Below, piece after piece: positions 8,401 to 17,269 of a stretch of DNA of 64,000 bases; the stretch's first letter is position 1; every line of letters begins with the position of its first letter. The notes beneath the pieces are model-generated. The model was not told the origin of the DNA, did no database searches, and saw only the letters and a program-made list of their open reading frames with translations. Made by a program: the position numbers and the translations under genes. The stretch is taken from the NCBI RefSeq assembly GCF_003668565.1, contig NZ_RCWJ01000001.1, forward strand, positions 1,240,001-1,304,000, read 5' to 3'. Source of the DNA: Mycetocola zhadangensis. GTDB taxonomy: Bacteria; Actinomycetota; Actinomycetes; Actinomycetales; Microbacteriaceae.

Positions 8401-8436
8401 ACCCTAGTTGTGAGGGGTAGAGGAACCCTAGTTGTG
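8401..8436. repeat. Direct repeats ACCCTAGTTGTG in the LuxR promoter
   Basis: Two exact 12-bp copies (8401-8412 and 8425-8436) are separated by exactly 12 bp, giving a 24-bp period that places both on nearly the same face of the helix. The spacer holds GGGGTAGAGG (8414-8423), close to the enteric MalT box GGGGAKGAGG. It lies 60-95 nt before the LuxR ATG, just after operator L. Probably a second regulator site or an activator array. Confidence 0.55.
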
Positions 8437-8496
8437 CGCGGAAACTCTGGTCGCGGCAGGTCACTTATGCAACACTGACCGTGGAACGGAGATGCC

Positions 8497-10956
8497 ATGA
8501 GCGCTTCCAGCCATCCAACGACAAAAGAACACCTGATTGAACGACCGGCGCTTCTCGGTGTACTCGACGGAGCGCTGAACCGACGACTCACTCTCATCAC
8601 GGCGCAAGCCGGTGCGGGCAAGACCACGTTGCTGAAACAGTGGGCGACCACACACGCCGACCGCGCATTCACCCAACTCGACATCGAACCAGACGATGAC
8701 GACCCGGCTCGATTCGTGGGGCGCCTGGTCGCAGCACTCACGAAATCGCGACCGACGGTTGCTCGCGTGCCCCGGACTGCCGGGCCCCATAGCTCAGGTC
8801 TCGATTCCCATCTGAGTGCGACCCTCACGAGCGCGCTCGCAAAATCCCCAGAGACGGTTCTTCTGCTCGACGACGTTCACCGTTTCACCAACGTGTCGCT
8901 CGTGGCCGATCTCGGTCGCCTGATCGAACAGATGCCGGAGTCAGCCCACGTGGTGATGGCGTCGCGGGTGGACCCGCCCATCGCGCTCGGCAACCATCGC
9001 CTCAACGATGACCTTCTCGAATTGCGGCCCGCTCACCTCGCGTTCAGCGAACGTGAGTCCGCGGCATTCCTTGAACGAATCGTCGGTCGCCCAGTGGACC
9101 CGCAACAGGTCAGAGTGCTTCGGGAGAAGACGGAGGGGTGGGCAGCCGGCCTGCAACTTGCCGGTTTGCATCTCAGACACGAAGCCGATCCTGACGCGTT
9201 CGTCGCCCAGTTCAACGGTAGCGACCGACTGGTGGCCGACTACCTGGGTGAAGAGGTCATCGATGGACTTCCCCCTGAGCGGCGACACCTGCTCCTGAAA
9301 ATGTCTGCGCTCGATGACATGTGTGCAGGCCTTGTGGAAGCGGCGATCGGTCCGGTTTACGCGCAACAGGTGCTTGAGGAACTGGAACACGAATGCATGT
9401 TCCTCATCCCGCTCGACGCGCGGCGCCAGTGGTTCCGATTTCATCACCTGTTCTCGGAACTCCTGCGTTCCCGGCTCCGAGTCGAGAACCCTGCCGCTGA
9501 ACTACAGATCCTGACCGCCGCCGCCGACTGGCACCTCAGTCGGGGGCGCGTCAAGCCCGCGCTTGACTACCTTTTCCGCGCGCAAGCACGAGACGGAGCG
9601 ATGGAAGCGATGCTGACGTCCTCCGCGAACGACGCGACCGAACGCACGGAGACTACCGCCAACCTCGAGGCCGAGACCGCGGAGCTGTGGACATCTGACG
9701 TTGTGGACGAAGACTTGTTCGCGGGAGTGCGTCACGCGCGGCAGAGCGAATCCGCGTCAGCCCAGGAGATCAGCCCGCTGCCCGGGCCGTTCAGCACAGC
9801 CACGCCGCGTCGAGGGTGGGGATTCGTGGCTGCACAGGTTCTGTGGCGCACTCGCCCTGACATATCAACTGAAGAGGCCCAGTCAAAGGTGGCGACGCTC
9901 AGTAATTTGTCGACAGCTGCAGGCGCGCCATCTCCCGACCTCGCCGACGCGCTGGTTTCGGGCGGCCGAGCATATTTCCTTGCAGGAAACACCGATGAGG
10001 CTCGACGATGGCTCTCGATGGCGCTTCTCGCTGCATCCGGAGACGTCGTAGGTCGAGTCAGCGCTTTGAGCGCACTGTCTCTCGTCGAAGCCTGGTGCAG
10101 GAACACCGTCATCGCTGACCGCCTCGTGCGAGATGCGCTCGAGACAGCGCGCGACGCAGGGATGCTGGCGCAGCCCGCCATCGCCGACGCCCACCTCGCC
10201 GCTGTTCTGACCTCGCTGGAGCCCGGAAAAGCCGTCGTCTCGACGACGCTGCCCGAATTGCGACACAGCCACAGCCCACCCGACTCCTTCCCCGCAGAAA
10301 CCGGGAGCCCCGGCGAGGAAAAAGTGCGACACCCGCTGGTGCCTCGCACGGCCACACGCCCGGACAACGCCGATCTCGGAGCGTTCGAGTCACCGAAGCT
10401 CGTTCCTACGGTGCTCTTTGACCGTGCCGCGGCCTCCATCTCGCTCGGTGACACAGAGCTCGCTCGCGAGGTCGTCGAAGCCTGGGACGAACTCGTTCAG
10501 GTTCACACTCCGCTGTCGGTTGTCCAACATCACATCCTCCGAGCCCGTCTGGCCGGGGTCGACGAAATGCCGGATGAATCCATTCGCCACCTGACCGCCG
10601 CTCTTCAAATCGCTGAAGTCCACGGTTTCGTTGACGTCTTCGTGCAAGCCGGGCCGTTGATTCTTCAACGTCTCTCGATGCTTTCCGGACCGCAATCGGC
10701 CTTCAGCGACATAGTGCGCACTCGCGCTCGCCGGGAGCTGGAGCCGTCACCAGTCGGGCTCAGCGAACCGCTAACGGAACGGGAATTAGAGGTACTCGCG
10801 TTTCTTCCGACCCGGTATACGAACCTGGAATTGGCACGTCGGTTCTTCGTTTCGGTCAACACCATCAAAACCCACATGGCGCACATCTATCGCAAACTGG
10901 ACGCAACAACGAGGGACAACGCCATCGAACGCGCCCGCGAGCTCGGTCTCCTGTAG
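8497..10956 (+). CDS. MalT/LAL-type LuxR transcriptional regulator
   Basis: A large ATP-dependent regulator of 819 residues, the usual size for LAL proteins. The N-terminal STAND-type ATPase has Walker A AQAGAGKTT (residues ~36-44) and a Walker B-like VLLLDDVHRF. A helical repeat region of about 450 residues (TPR-like, inducer-binding in MalT) follows. The C-terminal LuxR helix-turn-helix begins LTERELEVLAFLP and contains FVSVNTIKTHMAHIYRKL. Its own promoter carries operator L and the ACCCTAGTTGTG repeats. I infer it recognises GGRTGA half-sites at the eleven operators in this window, because MalT boxes contain GGAKGA. The inducer is unknown. Confidence 0.85.
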   Translation: MSASSHPTTKEHLIERPALLGVLDGALNRRLTLITAQAGAGKTTLLKQWATTHADRAFTQLDIEPDDDDPARFVGRLVAALTKSRPTVARVPRTAGPHSSGLDSHLSATLTSALAKSPETVLLLDDVHRFTNVSLVADLGRLIEQMPESAHVVMASRVDPPIALGNHRLNDDLLELRPAHLAFSERESAAFLERIVGRPVDPQQVRVLREKTEGWAAGLQLAGLHLRHEADPDAFVAQFNGSDRLVADYLGEEVIDGLPPERRHLLLKMSALDDMCAGLVEAAIGPVYAQQVLEELEHECMFLIPLDARRQWFRFHHLFSELLRSRLRVENPAAELQILTAAADWHLSRGRVKPALDYLFRAQARDGAMEAMLTSSANDATERTETTANLEAETAELWTSDVVDEDLFAGVRHARQSESASAQEISPLPGPFSTATPRRGWGFVAAQVLWRTRPDISTEEAQSKVATLSNLSTAAGAPSPDLADALVSGGRAYFLAGNTDEARRWLSMALLAASGDVVGRVSALSALSLVEAWCRNTVIADRLVRDALETARDAGMLAQPAIADAHLAAVLTSLEPGKAVVSTTLPELRHSHSPPDSFPAETGSPGEEKVRHPLVPRTATRPDNADLGAFESPKLVPTVLFDRAAASISLGDTELAREVVEAWDELVQVHTPLSVVQHHILRARLAGVDEMPDESIRHLTAALQIAEVHGFVDVFVQAGPLILQRLSMLSGPQSAFSDIVRTRARRELEPSPVGLSEPLTERELEVLAFLPTRYTNLELARRFFVSVNTIKTHMAHIYRKLDATTRDNAIERARELGLL

Positions 10957-10976
10957 AGCCCTCGGAAGCCGCGCGT

Positions 10977-12218
10977 TCACATGGGCAACTCGTCAGGCAG
11001 CGGCGCTGGCTTGCGAGCACTGGATTTGCGCTCGTTGCGCTCGCGTTTGTGAGCCGATCTCTGAAGCCGAGTGTCGGCATCCGTTGCCTTCATAATGCCT
11101 TTCGCCTCGTCGATGTCCCCCGTCAGTGGTCGCCACCTCGCAGCGTTCGGGTCGGCATCGAGCAGGATCGCGCGAACCAGCAGCGTCAGCGGCACGGCAA
11201 GCACAGCCCCGACAGGACCGAGGACCGGCGTCCAGAACAAAACCGAGACGAAAGTGATCGTCTGGTTCAGTGCGACGACATTGCTGACAAGGAAGGGTTG
11301 CACGATCGACTGCACGATCACGTTGATGATGCCGTAGACGAGGATGACCGCGATGGCCGTTGGCCAGCCGCCGACGAGCAAGCCAAAGATCGTTGGCGGG
11401 ATGATCGCGAGGAAATAGCCAACGTTGGGAATGTAGCTGCAGATGAACGAGAGCAGCGACCACAGGAGCGGTGCGGGGACTCCGAGGATCACGAGGGCGA
11501 TGAAGTTCATGGTGCTTTGCAGCAGGCCAAGGCCTGTGGCGGCGACCATGTAGCGCCGGACGCTGGCGGCGTATCCGACGAGCGCGGCGACGAGCGTCGG
11601 ACGAATCCGGCGGAGCTGGGAGAGGAGCGTCGGCAAGTAGGTCGCGTCGAGCGCCATCAGCATAACGAGTGTGAGGATGACGACGAGCGAGAACACGATG
11701 CCCGTGAGCCCTCCGAGCAGTCCGGCTACGAAGTCGAGGAGGTTAGCTGGCTCAAGCCCCGTGATTATCGTGTCCGCTGTTTTCGCGCCTACCCCGATTT
11801 TTTCGAGCCAGGCCGCGAAGTCCTGCCCGATTTGCTCGAGCTGCGTCACGTATTGAGGCAGCAGGGTGGTGAACTGGGTCAGTGCGATGAGGAGGGCGGC
11901 AACGAAGCCGGCGAGCAGCGCGAACACGAGCAGGATTGCGAGAATGGTCGCAACTCCTCGAGGTACCCGGATTCGCTCAAGAGCGCCTCGAACGGGGTGC
12001 GCGCAGATGGTCAGGACAAGTGAAAGGGCGACAGGCGCGGCAACGGTCTGCACCGCCGCGAGGCCGAAGAGCGCTGCTGCTCCCCCACCGAGGCTGAGGA
12101 GAATGATGGTCGCGCGCGGGAGTGTTCCTGGGCTTTCGCTGTAATCGTTCGACTCGGGTTGAGGCGGTCGCGCTACGTCAGGCGAGCGTTCGCCGCGACG
12201 CCAGAAGCGTAGATTCAT
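10977..12218 (-). CDS. AI-2E-family transporter (PerM-like permease)
   Basis: About 413 residues with eight hydrophobic segments. The family pattern includes PVALSLVLTICAHPVRGALE, a long central region with coiled helices (LLPQYVTQLEQIGQDFAAWL), and the late signature GVPAPLLWSLLSFICSYIPNVG. Families of this type export AI-2 or exchange small solutes; the substrate here is unknown. I start at the ATG at 12218 (GAGG upstream); an in-frame extension to 12362 would run through operator C. The C-terminus is basic (KRERNERKSSARK). Convergent with the LuxR gene. Confidence 0.8.
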   Translation of the reverse strand: MNLRFWRRGERSPDVARPPQPESNDYSESPGTLPRATIILLSLGGGAAALFGLAAVQTVAAPVALSLVLTICAHPVRGALERIRVPRGVATILAILLVFALLAGFVAALLIALTQFTTLLPQYVTQLEQIGQDFAAWLEKIGVGAKTADTIITGLEPANLLDFVAGLLGGLTGIVFSLVVILTLVMLMALDATYLPTLLSQLRRIRPTLVAALVGYAASVRRYMVAATGLGLLQSTMNFIALVILGVPAPLLWSLLSFICSYIPNVGYFLAIIPPTIFGLLVGGWPTAIAVILVYGIINVIVQSIVQPFLVSNVVALNQTITFVSVLFWTPVLGPVGAVLAVPLTLLVRAILLDADPNAARWRPLTGDIDEAKGIMKATDADTRLQRSAHKRERNERKSSARKPAPLPDELPM

Positions 12219-12322
12219 AATTCCATCCTCGAAGCACGTCCGCGGCTCTGCGGTCCCGACTTTGTGGCAACCTAGCACTCGGCACAGGGTTTCACCACGG
12301 TTGCTGAAGTCCGCCGCAAATG

Positions 12323-12339
12323 TCATCCGTGACGGGTGA
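12323..12339. promoter_or_regulatory. TCAYCC-N5-GGRTGA operator, site C
   Basis: TCATCC-GTGAC-GGGTGA is an exact match to the consensus. It lies 72 nt upstream of the SHOCT gene at 12412 and 104 nt from the divergent AI-2E gene. Confidence 0.7.
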
Positions 12340-12411
12340 CTGCAAGCGGTGAAGGGCTCCACTAGGTTTCAGCTGACGAGAGTTCGCCTGCGAGCGAAGG
12401 AGTGAGCTGAC

Positions 12412-12795
12412 ATGAACTGGTTCAACGATTTCTGGGACGTCATTGTCTGGTTTTTGTGGATTTATGTCGTCCTCGCCTACCTGATCACGATCGTGTTCGT
12501 GCTCGGCGACATCTTCCGCGACCATTCGCTGAGTGGCTGGCTGAAAGCACTCTGGGTCATCTGTCTGGTCTTCGTTCCCATCCTCACAGTCCTCGTCTAT
12601 GTCATAGCTCGTGGGAAGGGCATGAGCGAACGCAACGCGAGGGGTCCAGTCACGGTGTCCGAACCCGATGACTACCACCCACACATCTATTCCCCCAGCC
12701 CGACTGACCAGATTGCCCAAGCTCAGGGCCTTTTAGCTTCGGGGTCGATCACCGCGGACGAGTTCGCCGCACTCAAAGCAAAGGCCATGGCCTAG
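12412..12795 (+). CDS. PLDc_N plus SHOCT domain small membrane protein (copy 2)
   Basis: 127 residues, the same length and layout as the protein at 6827-7210. Two N-terminal membrane helices carry FRDHSLSGWLKALWVICLVFVP, followed by a polar linker and a C-terminal SHOCT motif (DQIAQAQGLLASGSITADEF). AAGGAGTGAG precedes the ATG. The GAP-family gene follows by 67 nt, probably in the same transcript. Operator C is directly upstream. Confidence 0.85.
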   Translation: MNWFNDFWDVIVWFLWIYVVLAYLITIVFVLGDIFRDHSLSGWLKALWVICLVFVPILTVLVYVIARGKGMSERNARGPVTVSEPDDYHPHIYSPSPTDQIAQAQGLLASGSITADEFAALKAKAMA

Positions 12796-12862
12796 CCGCT
12801 ACGCGACGGCCGGAGCGTGATGAGCAAACGGCGCAGTCCGACCGAACCGCGTGCGAGCAAGC

Positions 12863-13525
12863 ATGACCACCGTCATCGCCCAGATCCTGCCACTCGCGAT
12901 CGCCGTCGCTCTCAGTACGGTGCCCATCATCGCGACAATTCTGATCCTGCTGTCCGATGCGAAACCGCTGGTGAGTATCGCCCTCCTCATCGGCTGGGCA
13001 TGTGGAATGGCAATTATCCTGACCGCCCTGACCATCGGGGTTGCTCTCATCCCCGCTGCGACTCCGGCGAGGAATGACACGACAGTCGGGGTGATCCGTA
13101 TCGTCCTCGGCACTGCATTGCTCATATACTCCATCGGCAAATGGCGCACCAGGTCGAAGGGACCGTCTGCAGCGCCACGATGGATGGATGCGTTGGGGAG
13201 AATCACCTCAGGCGGCGCTTTCGGATTCGGCGCGGCGCTCGCGTTGCGTCCGAAGAACATTGTCCTCTCGTTTGCGGGCGCAATCGTGATCGGGGATGCT
13301 TCGCTTCCAATGGGAGACGTCTTCATCGTCGTCTTGATCTTCACACTCATCGGGGTGTCAACGGTCGCTGCGCCGATCATTGGACACTTCTCCGCACCGG
13401 AAAAGACCAAGCAGCCCCTGGATGCAACCCGTAACTGGATTGTGAGGAGCGGCAGCTCCCTGATGCTCGCCGTAGCTCTCATGGTCAGTGCCATCATCAT
13501 CGGCTCCGGCATCGCAATTCTGTAA
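12863..13525 (+). CDS. GAP-family (Sap/LysE-like) membrane protein
   Basis: About 220 residues and six membrane segments, starting TVIAQILPLAIAVALSTVPIIATILILL. The central basic loop (KWRTRSKGPSAAPRWMDAL) and the following GFGAALALRPKNIVL motif match the actinobacterial GAP family, relatives of LysE-type exporters. The substrate is unknown; mycobacterial relatives act in glycolipid export. The start ATG at 12863 is chosen over an upstream GTG because the first membrane segment begins there. Follows the SHOCT gene. Confidence 0.75.
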   Translation: MTTVIAQILPLAIAVALSTVPIIATILILLSDAKPLVSIALLIGWACGMAIILTALTIGVALIPAATPARNDTTVGVIRIVLGTALLIYSIGKWRTRSKGPSAAPRWMDALGRITSGGAFGFGAALALRPKNIVLSFAGAIVIGDASLPMGDVFIVVLIFTLIGVSTVAAPIIGHFSAPEKTKQPLDATRNWIVRSGSSLMLAVALMVSAIIIGSGIAIL

Positions 13526-13588
13526 GCGAGGAACGCTGAAGTCTCGGATCCGAAGCGCTATTCCGACGATCGCATTGTGTCGGCACAA

Positions 13589-13605
13589 TCACCCCGACGG
13601 GGTGA
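13589..13605. promoter_or_regulatory. TCAYCC-N5-GGRTGA operator, site D (extended palindrome)
   Basis: TCACCCCG-A-CGGGGTGA is a perfect palindrome with 8-bp arms and a single central base, the best-formed copy in the window. It is 137 nt upstream of the DUF7144 gene at 13743. A lone TCACCC half-site follows at 13609-13614. Confidence 0.75.
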
Positions 13606-13742
13606 CGCTCACCCGGGCCCGAAGGAGGAGTGTCGCGGCAGAGGAGGAAGCCGTCTCGCAGACGGACGCTCATCGGTTGCTCTGCTCCACCCGGTTCAGC
13701 TTCGATCGATGCCCTCTCCATTCGGAAGAAACGGAGAAAGAA

Positions 13743-14153
13743 ATGAGCGAAGCACGAGCAACAACGTCAGAAGGAACCGGCGGGTGGGTCAGCTTCGCCG
13801 CCACCATCCTCATCCTCAGCGGAGCGTTCAGCCTCATCCAGGGGTTCATCGCCCTTATCGGATCCAACGTCTACTACACCGTTGAGGGCGGAACCCTCTT
13901 CCTGTTCGACCTCACCGGGTGGGGGTGGTGGAACCTCATCGTCGGAATCGTTCTTCTCCTCACCGGATTTGCCGTACTGACAGGCGCCACGTGGGCGCGC
14001 GTGCTGGCGATCATCGCGGCCGGGCTCAGCGCGATCGGGCAAATGCTGATTCTCCCCGCACAGCCGTGGTGGTCGGTCATCATCATCACGGTCGACATAC
14101 TCATCATCTATGCGGTAACCGCCCACGGCCGGGATCTCCCGCTCGCAGAGTGA
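13743..14153 (+). CDS. DUF7144-family small membrane protein (copy 2)
   Basis: 136 residues with four hydrophobic segments and the family signatures GWVSFAATILILSGAFSLIQG, DLTGWGWWNLIVGIVLLL and LPAQPWWSVIIITVDILIIY. It is clearly paralogous to the genes at 3350 and 32337. The ATG at 13743 follows GGAGAAAG. It is monocistronic under operator D, with a terminator-like hairpin after it. Confidence 0.85.
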   Translation: MSEARATTSEGTGGWVSFAATILILSGAFSLIQGFIALIGSNVYYTVEGGTLFLFDLTGWGWWNLIVGIVLLLTGFAVLTGATWARVLAIIAAGLSAIGQMLILPAQPWWSVIIITVDILIIYAVTAHGRDLPLAE

Positions 14154-14176
14154 TCACGACTCCACGCGAACCACTC

Positions 14177-14210
14177 GACACGCGCCTCGGCATCACACGG
14201 GGCGCGTGTC
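14177..14210. terminator. Candidate terminator hairpin between convergent genes
   Basis: GACACGCGCC (14177-14186) and GGCGCGTGTC (14201-14210) form a perfect 10-bp stem with a 14-nt loop, between the DUF7144 gene (plus) and the lipase gene (minus). Confidence 0.5.
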
Positions 14211-14256
14211 CGCGTTCGACCGAGGGTCAGAGAGCCGCTACGCCTCTGGACCCGCG

Positions 14257-15513
14257 TCAGCCAGATGACGTCGAGCCGCCAGACATTCCCAGTTGGTTGA
14301 TCCAGACGAATAGGTCGTCGAGCGCTTCAAGTGCGACGGTGCCGTGGCCGACCCGCGGGTACGTGTGCGAGGTAACGTCGGTTCCCGCTAGTTCCTGAGC
14401 CCGAACATACGCAGCCGTAATGTGTGGCCGCACGAGTGTGTCCGATTCGCCCTGCGCGACGAAGAGCGGCACAGTCAAAGCGGCGGAGCTCGGCTTATTT
14501 TGCGCGAGCAAACCGTCCCACGGAGGAGATGTCGCTGGCTCGACGGCCAGATAACGTCCGATGAGCGGTTTCGCAATCGCGTGCAACTGGTCGTTCTGAC
14601 CGAGCAGGCATAGTTCGCTCATGCGGCTGGTGGCAGCGACACCATTCGGCGTGAGGATTGTGCTGAGTGGGTCAGGCGGGAGCGCATCGGCATAAGCGGA
14701 CGCATACGCGGTCAGGGCGTACGCTCCGATGGTGATACCGGACACGCCAACGATATCCGCTGTGAGGAGCGCGCCAAGATCGGTCGCCGGAGCGGCGACG
14801 GCTACTCCGAGTACGTCGATGTCCGGCGCATAGAAGGCCGCATTGTGCGCCGCGAAGAGAGCGGCGTGGCCGCCCTGCGAGTGCCCCCAGAGGAGAACGT
14901 CGTTGCTCGCGCGAGCGCCCGGAATCTGTTGCGCGGCGCGCGCGATATCGAGAACATTTGCTGCTTCAGTGTTGCCGAGGAGGAAGGACGGCGGCCCGGG
15001 CAGCCCCATACCGGCATAGTCCGTCGCAACGACCACGTATCCAGCCGAAAGGAATCTGGTCAAACCCTCGATGAAGAAGAACGGGGCGATTCCGATAGAG
15101 GGAGCACAACGGGGCGCGGTTCCGGTTGTCGGGTGTGCCCACGAGACGACGGTGCGCTCGCCGGTCGTATTCGCCGTCGGCGCGACCACGGTTCCCGACA
15201 CGATCGTGTCCGCACCCTGCTCGTCACTCGAGTGGTACAGAACGCGCCACGCCTCGGCACCTGGCGGCGCGCCGACGACGCGTTCCGATCGAACGATCTC
15301 ACCCGGGGAACCGGCGGGGAGAGAATTCGGCACTGTGTAGAAGGCGCTCAGGCTGGGCTCTGCGCGTTTCCCAGCCTCGAGCCGCTCGGCGAAGTCCGCA
15401 ACCTGAAACAGACCGGGCAGCAGCGCCAGAACAAGCAGGGCGAGCAGGCCGAGAACGAGAGGGCGCACCCGCCGTGGTCTACCGAATCCCTGAGCAGCGT
15501 CGCCCTGTCGCAT
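14257..15513 (-). CDS. Secretory lipase (LIP-family alpha/beta hydrolase)
   Basis: 418 residues. The N-terminus has a basic stretch and a strong hydrophobic helix (VLGLLALLVLALLPGLF, residues ~20-36), so it is exported or membrane-anchored. The mature part is an alpha/beta hydrolase with nucleophile motif WGHSQGGHAALFAA (G-H-S-Q-G), an acid in the VAQGESDTLV loop and His in YPRVGHGT. The pattern fits the secretory lipase/triacylglycerol lipase family. AAAGGAG lies 7 nt before the ATG at 15513; in-frame sequence further upstream is not needed. The substrate is probably an ester or lipid outside the cell. Confidence 0.8.
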   Translation of the reverse strand: MRQGDAAQGFGRPRRVRPLVLGLLALLVLALLPGLFQVADFAERLEAGKRAEPSLSAFYTVPNSLPAGSPGEIVRSERVVGAPPGAEAWRVLYHSSDEQGADTIVSGTVVAPTANTTGERTVVSWAHPTTGTAPRCAPSIGIAPFFFIEGLTRFLSAGYVVVATDYAGMGLPGPPSFLLGNTEAANVLDIARAAQQIPGARASNDVLLWGHSQGGHAALFAAHNAAFYAPDIDVLGVAVAAPATDLGALLTADIVGVSGITIGAYALTAYASAYADALPPDPLSTILTPNGVAATSRMSELCLLGQNDQLHAIAKPLIGRYLAVEPATSPPWDGLLAQNKPSSAALTVPLFVAQGESDTLVRPHITAAYVRAQELAGTDVTSHTYPRVGHGTVALEALDDLFVWINQLGMSGGSTSSG

Positions 15514-15710
15514 GAGCAACTCCTTTGCGCACTCAGTGGGGCACGGTTGTCGGATGGTGGGCAATTCTTCGACCATCATCCTCCGGGGAAGTCTTCTGAT
15601 GAAGGCCCTGCCCCAAAATCGCGCAAAACGGCCAGCGATGCACCCGCGCGCCCCGCGGCATCCGCACCGCTCGTCAAGCATCGATGGAAGGAACCCTCTA
15701 ACGTAAACCT

Positions 15711-16316
15711 GTGCACTCTCCTCTTTTGGCTGGCCTTGGCCTTGGCCTTTCCCTCATCATTGCGATTGGCGCTCAAAATGCTTTTGTGCTTCGGCAGGGT
15801 CTTCGCCGCGAACACGTGTTCTGGGTCGTTGCGATTTGCGCACTGTCTGACGCGGTGTTGATCGGTTTGGGAATCTGGGGGCTCGGCGCAATCATCGAGT
15901 CGGCGGATGTGCTGCTCGTTGTGGTGCGGATCGGTGGGGCCGCGTTCTTGATCTGGTACGGAGTGCGCTCGGCCATGCGGGCATGGCGGCCCGGCACATT
16001 GAACGCGGAATCGTCCGGTAGCGCACTCCCGCTGAGGAGCGCCGTGGCCACCGTCCTCGCGCTAACCTGGCTGAACCCGCATGTCTACCTCGATACGGTC
16101 GTGCTGCTCGGCTCGATCGGTGCAACCTACGGCGACAGCCGGTGGCTCTTCGGGCTCGGCGCGATGCTCGGGAGTGTGGTCTGGTTCACCGCGCTCGGGT
16201 ATGGCTCACGGCTCCTGAGACCGCTCTTTGCGAAACCGATAGCCTGGCGGATCCTCGACGCGGGCATCGCGCTCGTCATGTTTGCGATCGCGACCAGCCT
16301 GCTTCTCGGTCTGTAG
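15711..16316 (+). CDS. LysE/ArgO-family amino-acid exporter
   Basis: 201 residues with six membrane segments. The N-terminal signature LSLIIAIGAQNAFVLRQGL is diagnostic of LysE/ArgO exporters of basic amino acids, as is TWLNPHVYLDTVVLLG in the middle. The start is GTG at 15711 with no visible Shine-Dalgarno, so the transcript may be leaderless. No LysG-type regulator is adjacent. Transcribed away from the lipase gene. Confidence 0.85.
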   Translation: MHSPLLAGLGLGLSLIIAIGAQNAFVLRQGLRREHVFWVVAICALSDAVLIGLGIWGLGAIIESADVLLVVVRIGGAAFLIWYGVRSAMRAWRPGTLNAESSGSALPLRSAVATVLALTWLNPHVYLDTVVLLGSIGATYGDSRWLFGLGAMLGSVVWFTALGYGSRLLRPLFAKPIAWRILDAGIALVMFAIATSLLLGL

Positions 16317-16476
16317 GACAGGGTGATGCTCACCGTCCATCCCCAACTCGCGCGACGTCACCGCCGCTGGTTGCCGGTTGTGCGAACCACCCGCCGAGAG
16401 AGTGACCACAGCTCCGGGGCTTGTCGGGCATAACGGTTCCTGACACCCTGAGGAAACTGATCGATCGGAGAAGCCT

Positions 16477-17262
16477 GTGTCCAGTTTTGTCACCACCGAG
16501 TCCGGCGATCGAATCGCCTTCGACCGACGCGGCACCGGCCCGGCTCTCATCTTCGTCGCTGGCGCAGGCCCCTGGCGAGAAATCGACTCAGGAACGAGCC
16601 AGACCGGAGAACTCCTTGCCGGCAAAGGCTTCACCACGGTGGTCTACGACCGCCCCGGTCGCGGAGAGAGCGTCGCTGAAGGCCCATTCACCCTCGAGCG
16701 CGAGCTATCGGCGCTAGCGGCCCTGATCGACGAGGTCGGTGGAAGCGCTGTTCTCTGCGGTCACTCCTCCGGCTGCTCCATCTCCCTTCTCGCCGCAGCG
16801 CGCGGGCTCCCAATTGCGGGGCTTGCTCTCTGGGAAGCGCCACTCGCTCCGCCACACAGCGGAGCCGACGACTTCGCCGACGAACTCCGCCACCTCATCA
16901 CGGCCGGCGAACTCGAGAACGCGCTGAGCTTCTACATGCGTGACATGCCGCCCGAAATCCTCGACATCGTGAAGACCATCCCCGCCATGATCGGGCAGGC
17001 CGCAACACTGCAGCCCGACGCCGATTCGCTCGCGTGGGCAGAGTCGGCGCCGCTGTCCGACCTCCTTTCAGAGCGACGGATGCCAGTACTCGCGATGGTG
17101 GGAACCTCCAGCTTCGACGACGTCATGGTGCCCGCCGCCGAAATGATCGTCACTGAGATTCCCAACGCAGAATGGAAGCGAGTGCCAGGCGCGAACCACG
17201 ATTGGGAACCCGGCCCGATGGCCGACGAGCTGGCCGAGTTCCTGGCGAGGATCCCCCGGTGA
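16477..17262 (+). CDS. Alpha/beta hydrolase
   Basis: 261 residues, cytoplasmic. It has the family beta-strand/turn VYDRPGRGES, nucleophile elbow LCGHSSGCSISLLAA (G-H-S-S-G), a later acid in the MVGTSSFDD region and a C-terminal His in GANHDWEPG. The nearest matches in style are small-molecule esterases and haloalkane/peroxidase-type hydrolases; the substrate cannot be read. The GTG start follows GGAGAAG. The small gene at 17270 starts 7 nt after the stop and may be co-transcribed. Confidence 0.8.
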   Translation: MSSFVTTESGDRIAFDRRGTGPALIFVAGAGPWREIDSGTSQTGELLAGKGFTTVVYDRPGRGESVAEGPFTLERELSALAALIDEVGGSAVLCGHSSGCSISLLAAARGLPIAGLALWEAPLAPPHSGADDFADELRHLITAGELENALSFYMRDMPPEILDIVKTIPAMIGQAATLQPDADSLAWAESAPLSDLLSERRMPVLAMVGTSSFDDVMVPAAEMIVTEIPNAEWKRVPGANHDWEPGPMADELAEFLARIPR

Positions 17263-17269
17263 ACGGACG

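Noticed and set aside
8127-8828. Long minus-strand extension of the 67-aa gene
   Set aside because: It reads through the LuxR promoter into the LuxR coding sequence; only the part from GTG 8330 looks protein-like.
11049-12023. Long plus-strand frame opposite the AI-2E gene
   Set aside because: The Asp/Glu/Arg-rich composition is a typical antisense artefact of membrane genes in high-G+C DNA.
16322-16336. GGGTGA...TCACC near 16.3 kb as a site
   Set aside because: The half-sites face away from each other and the spacing is wrong.
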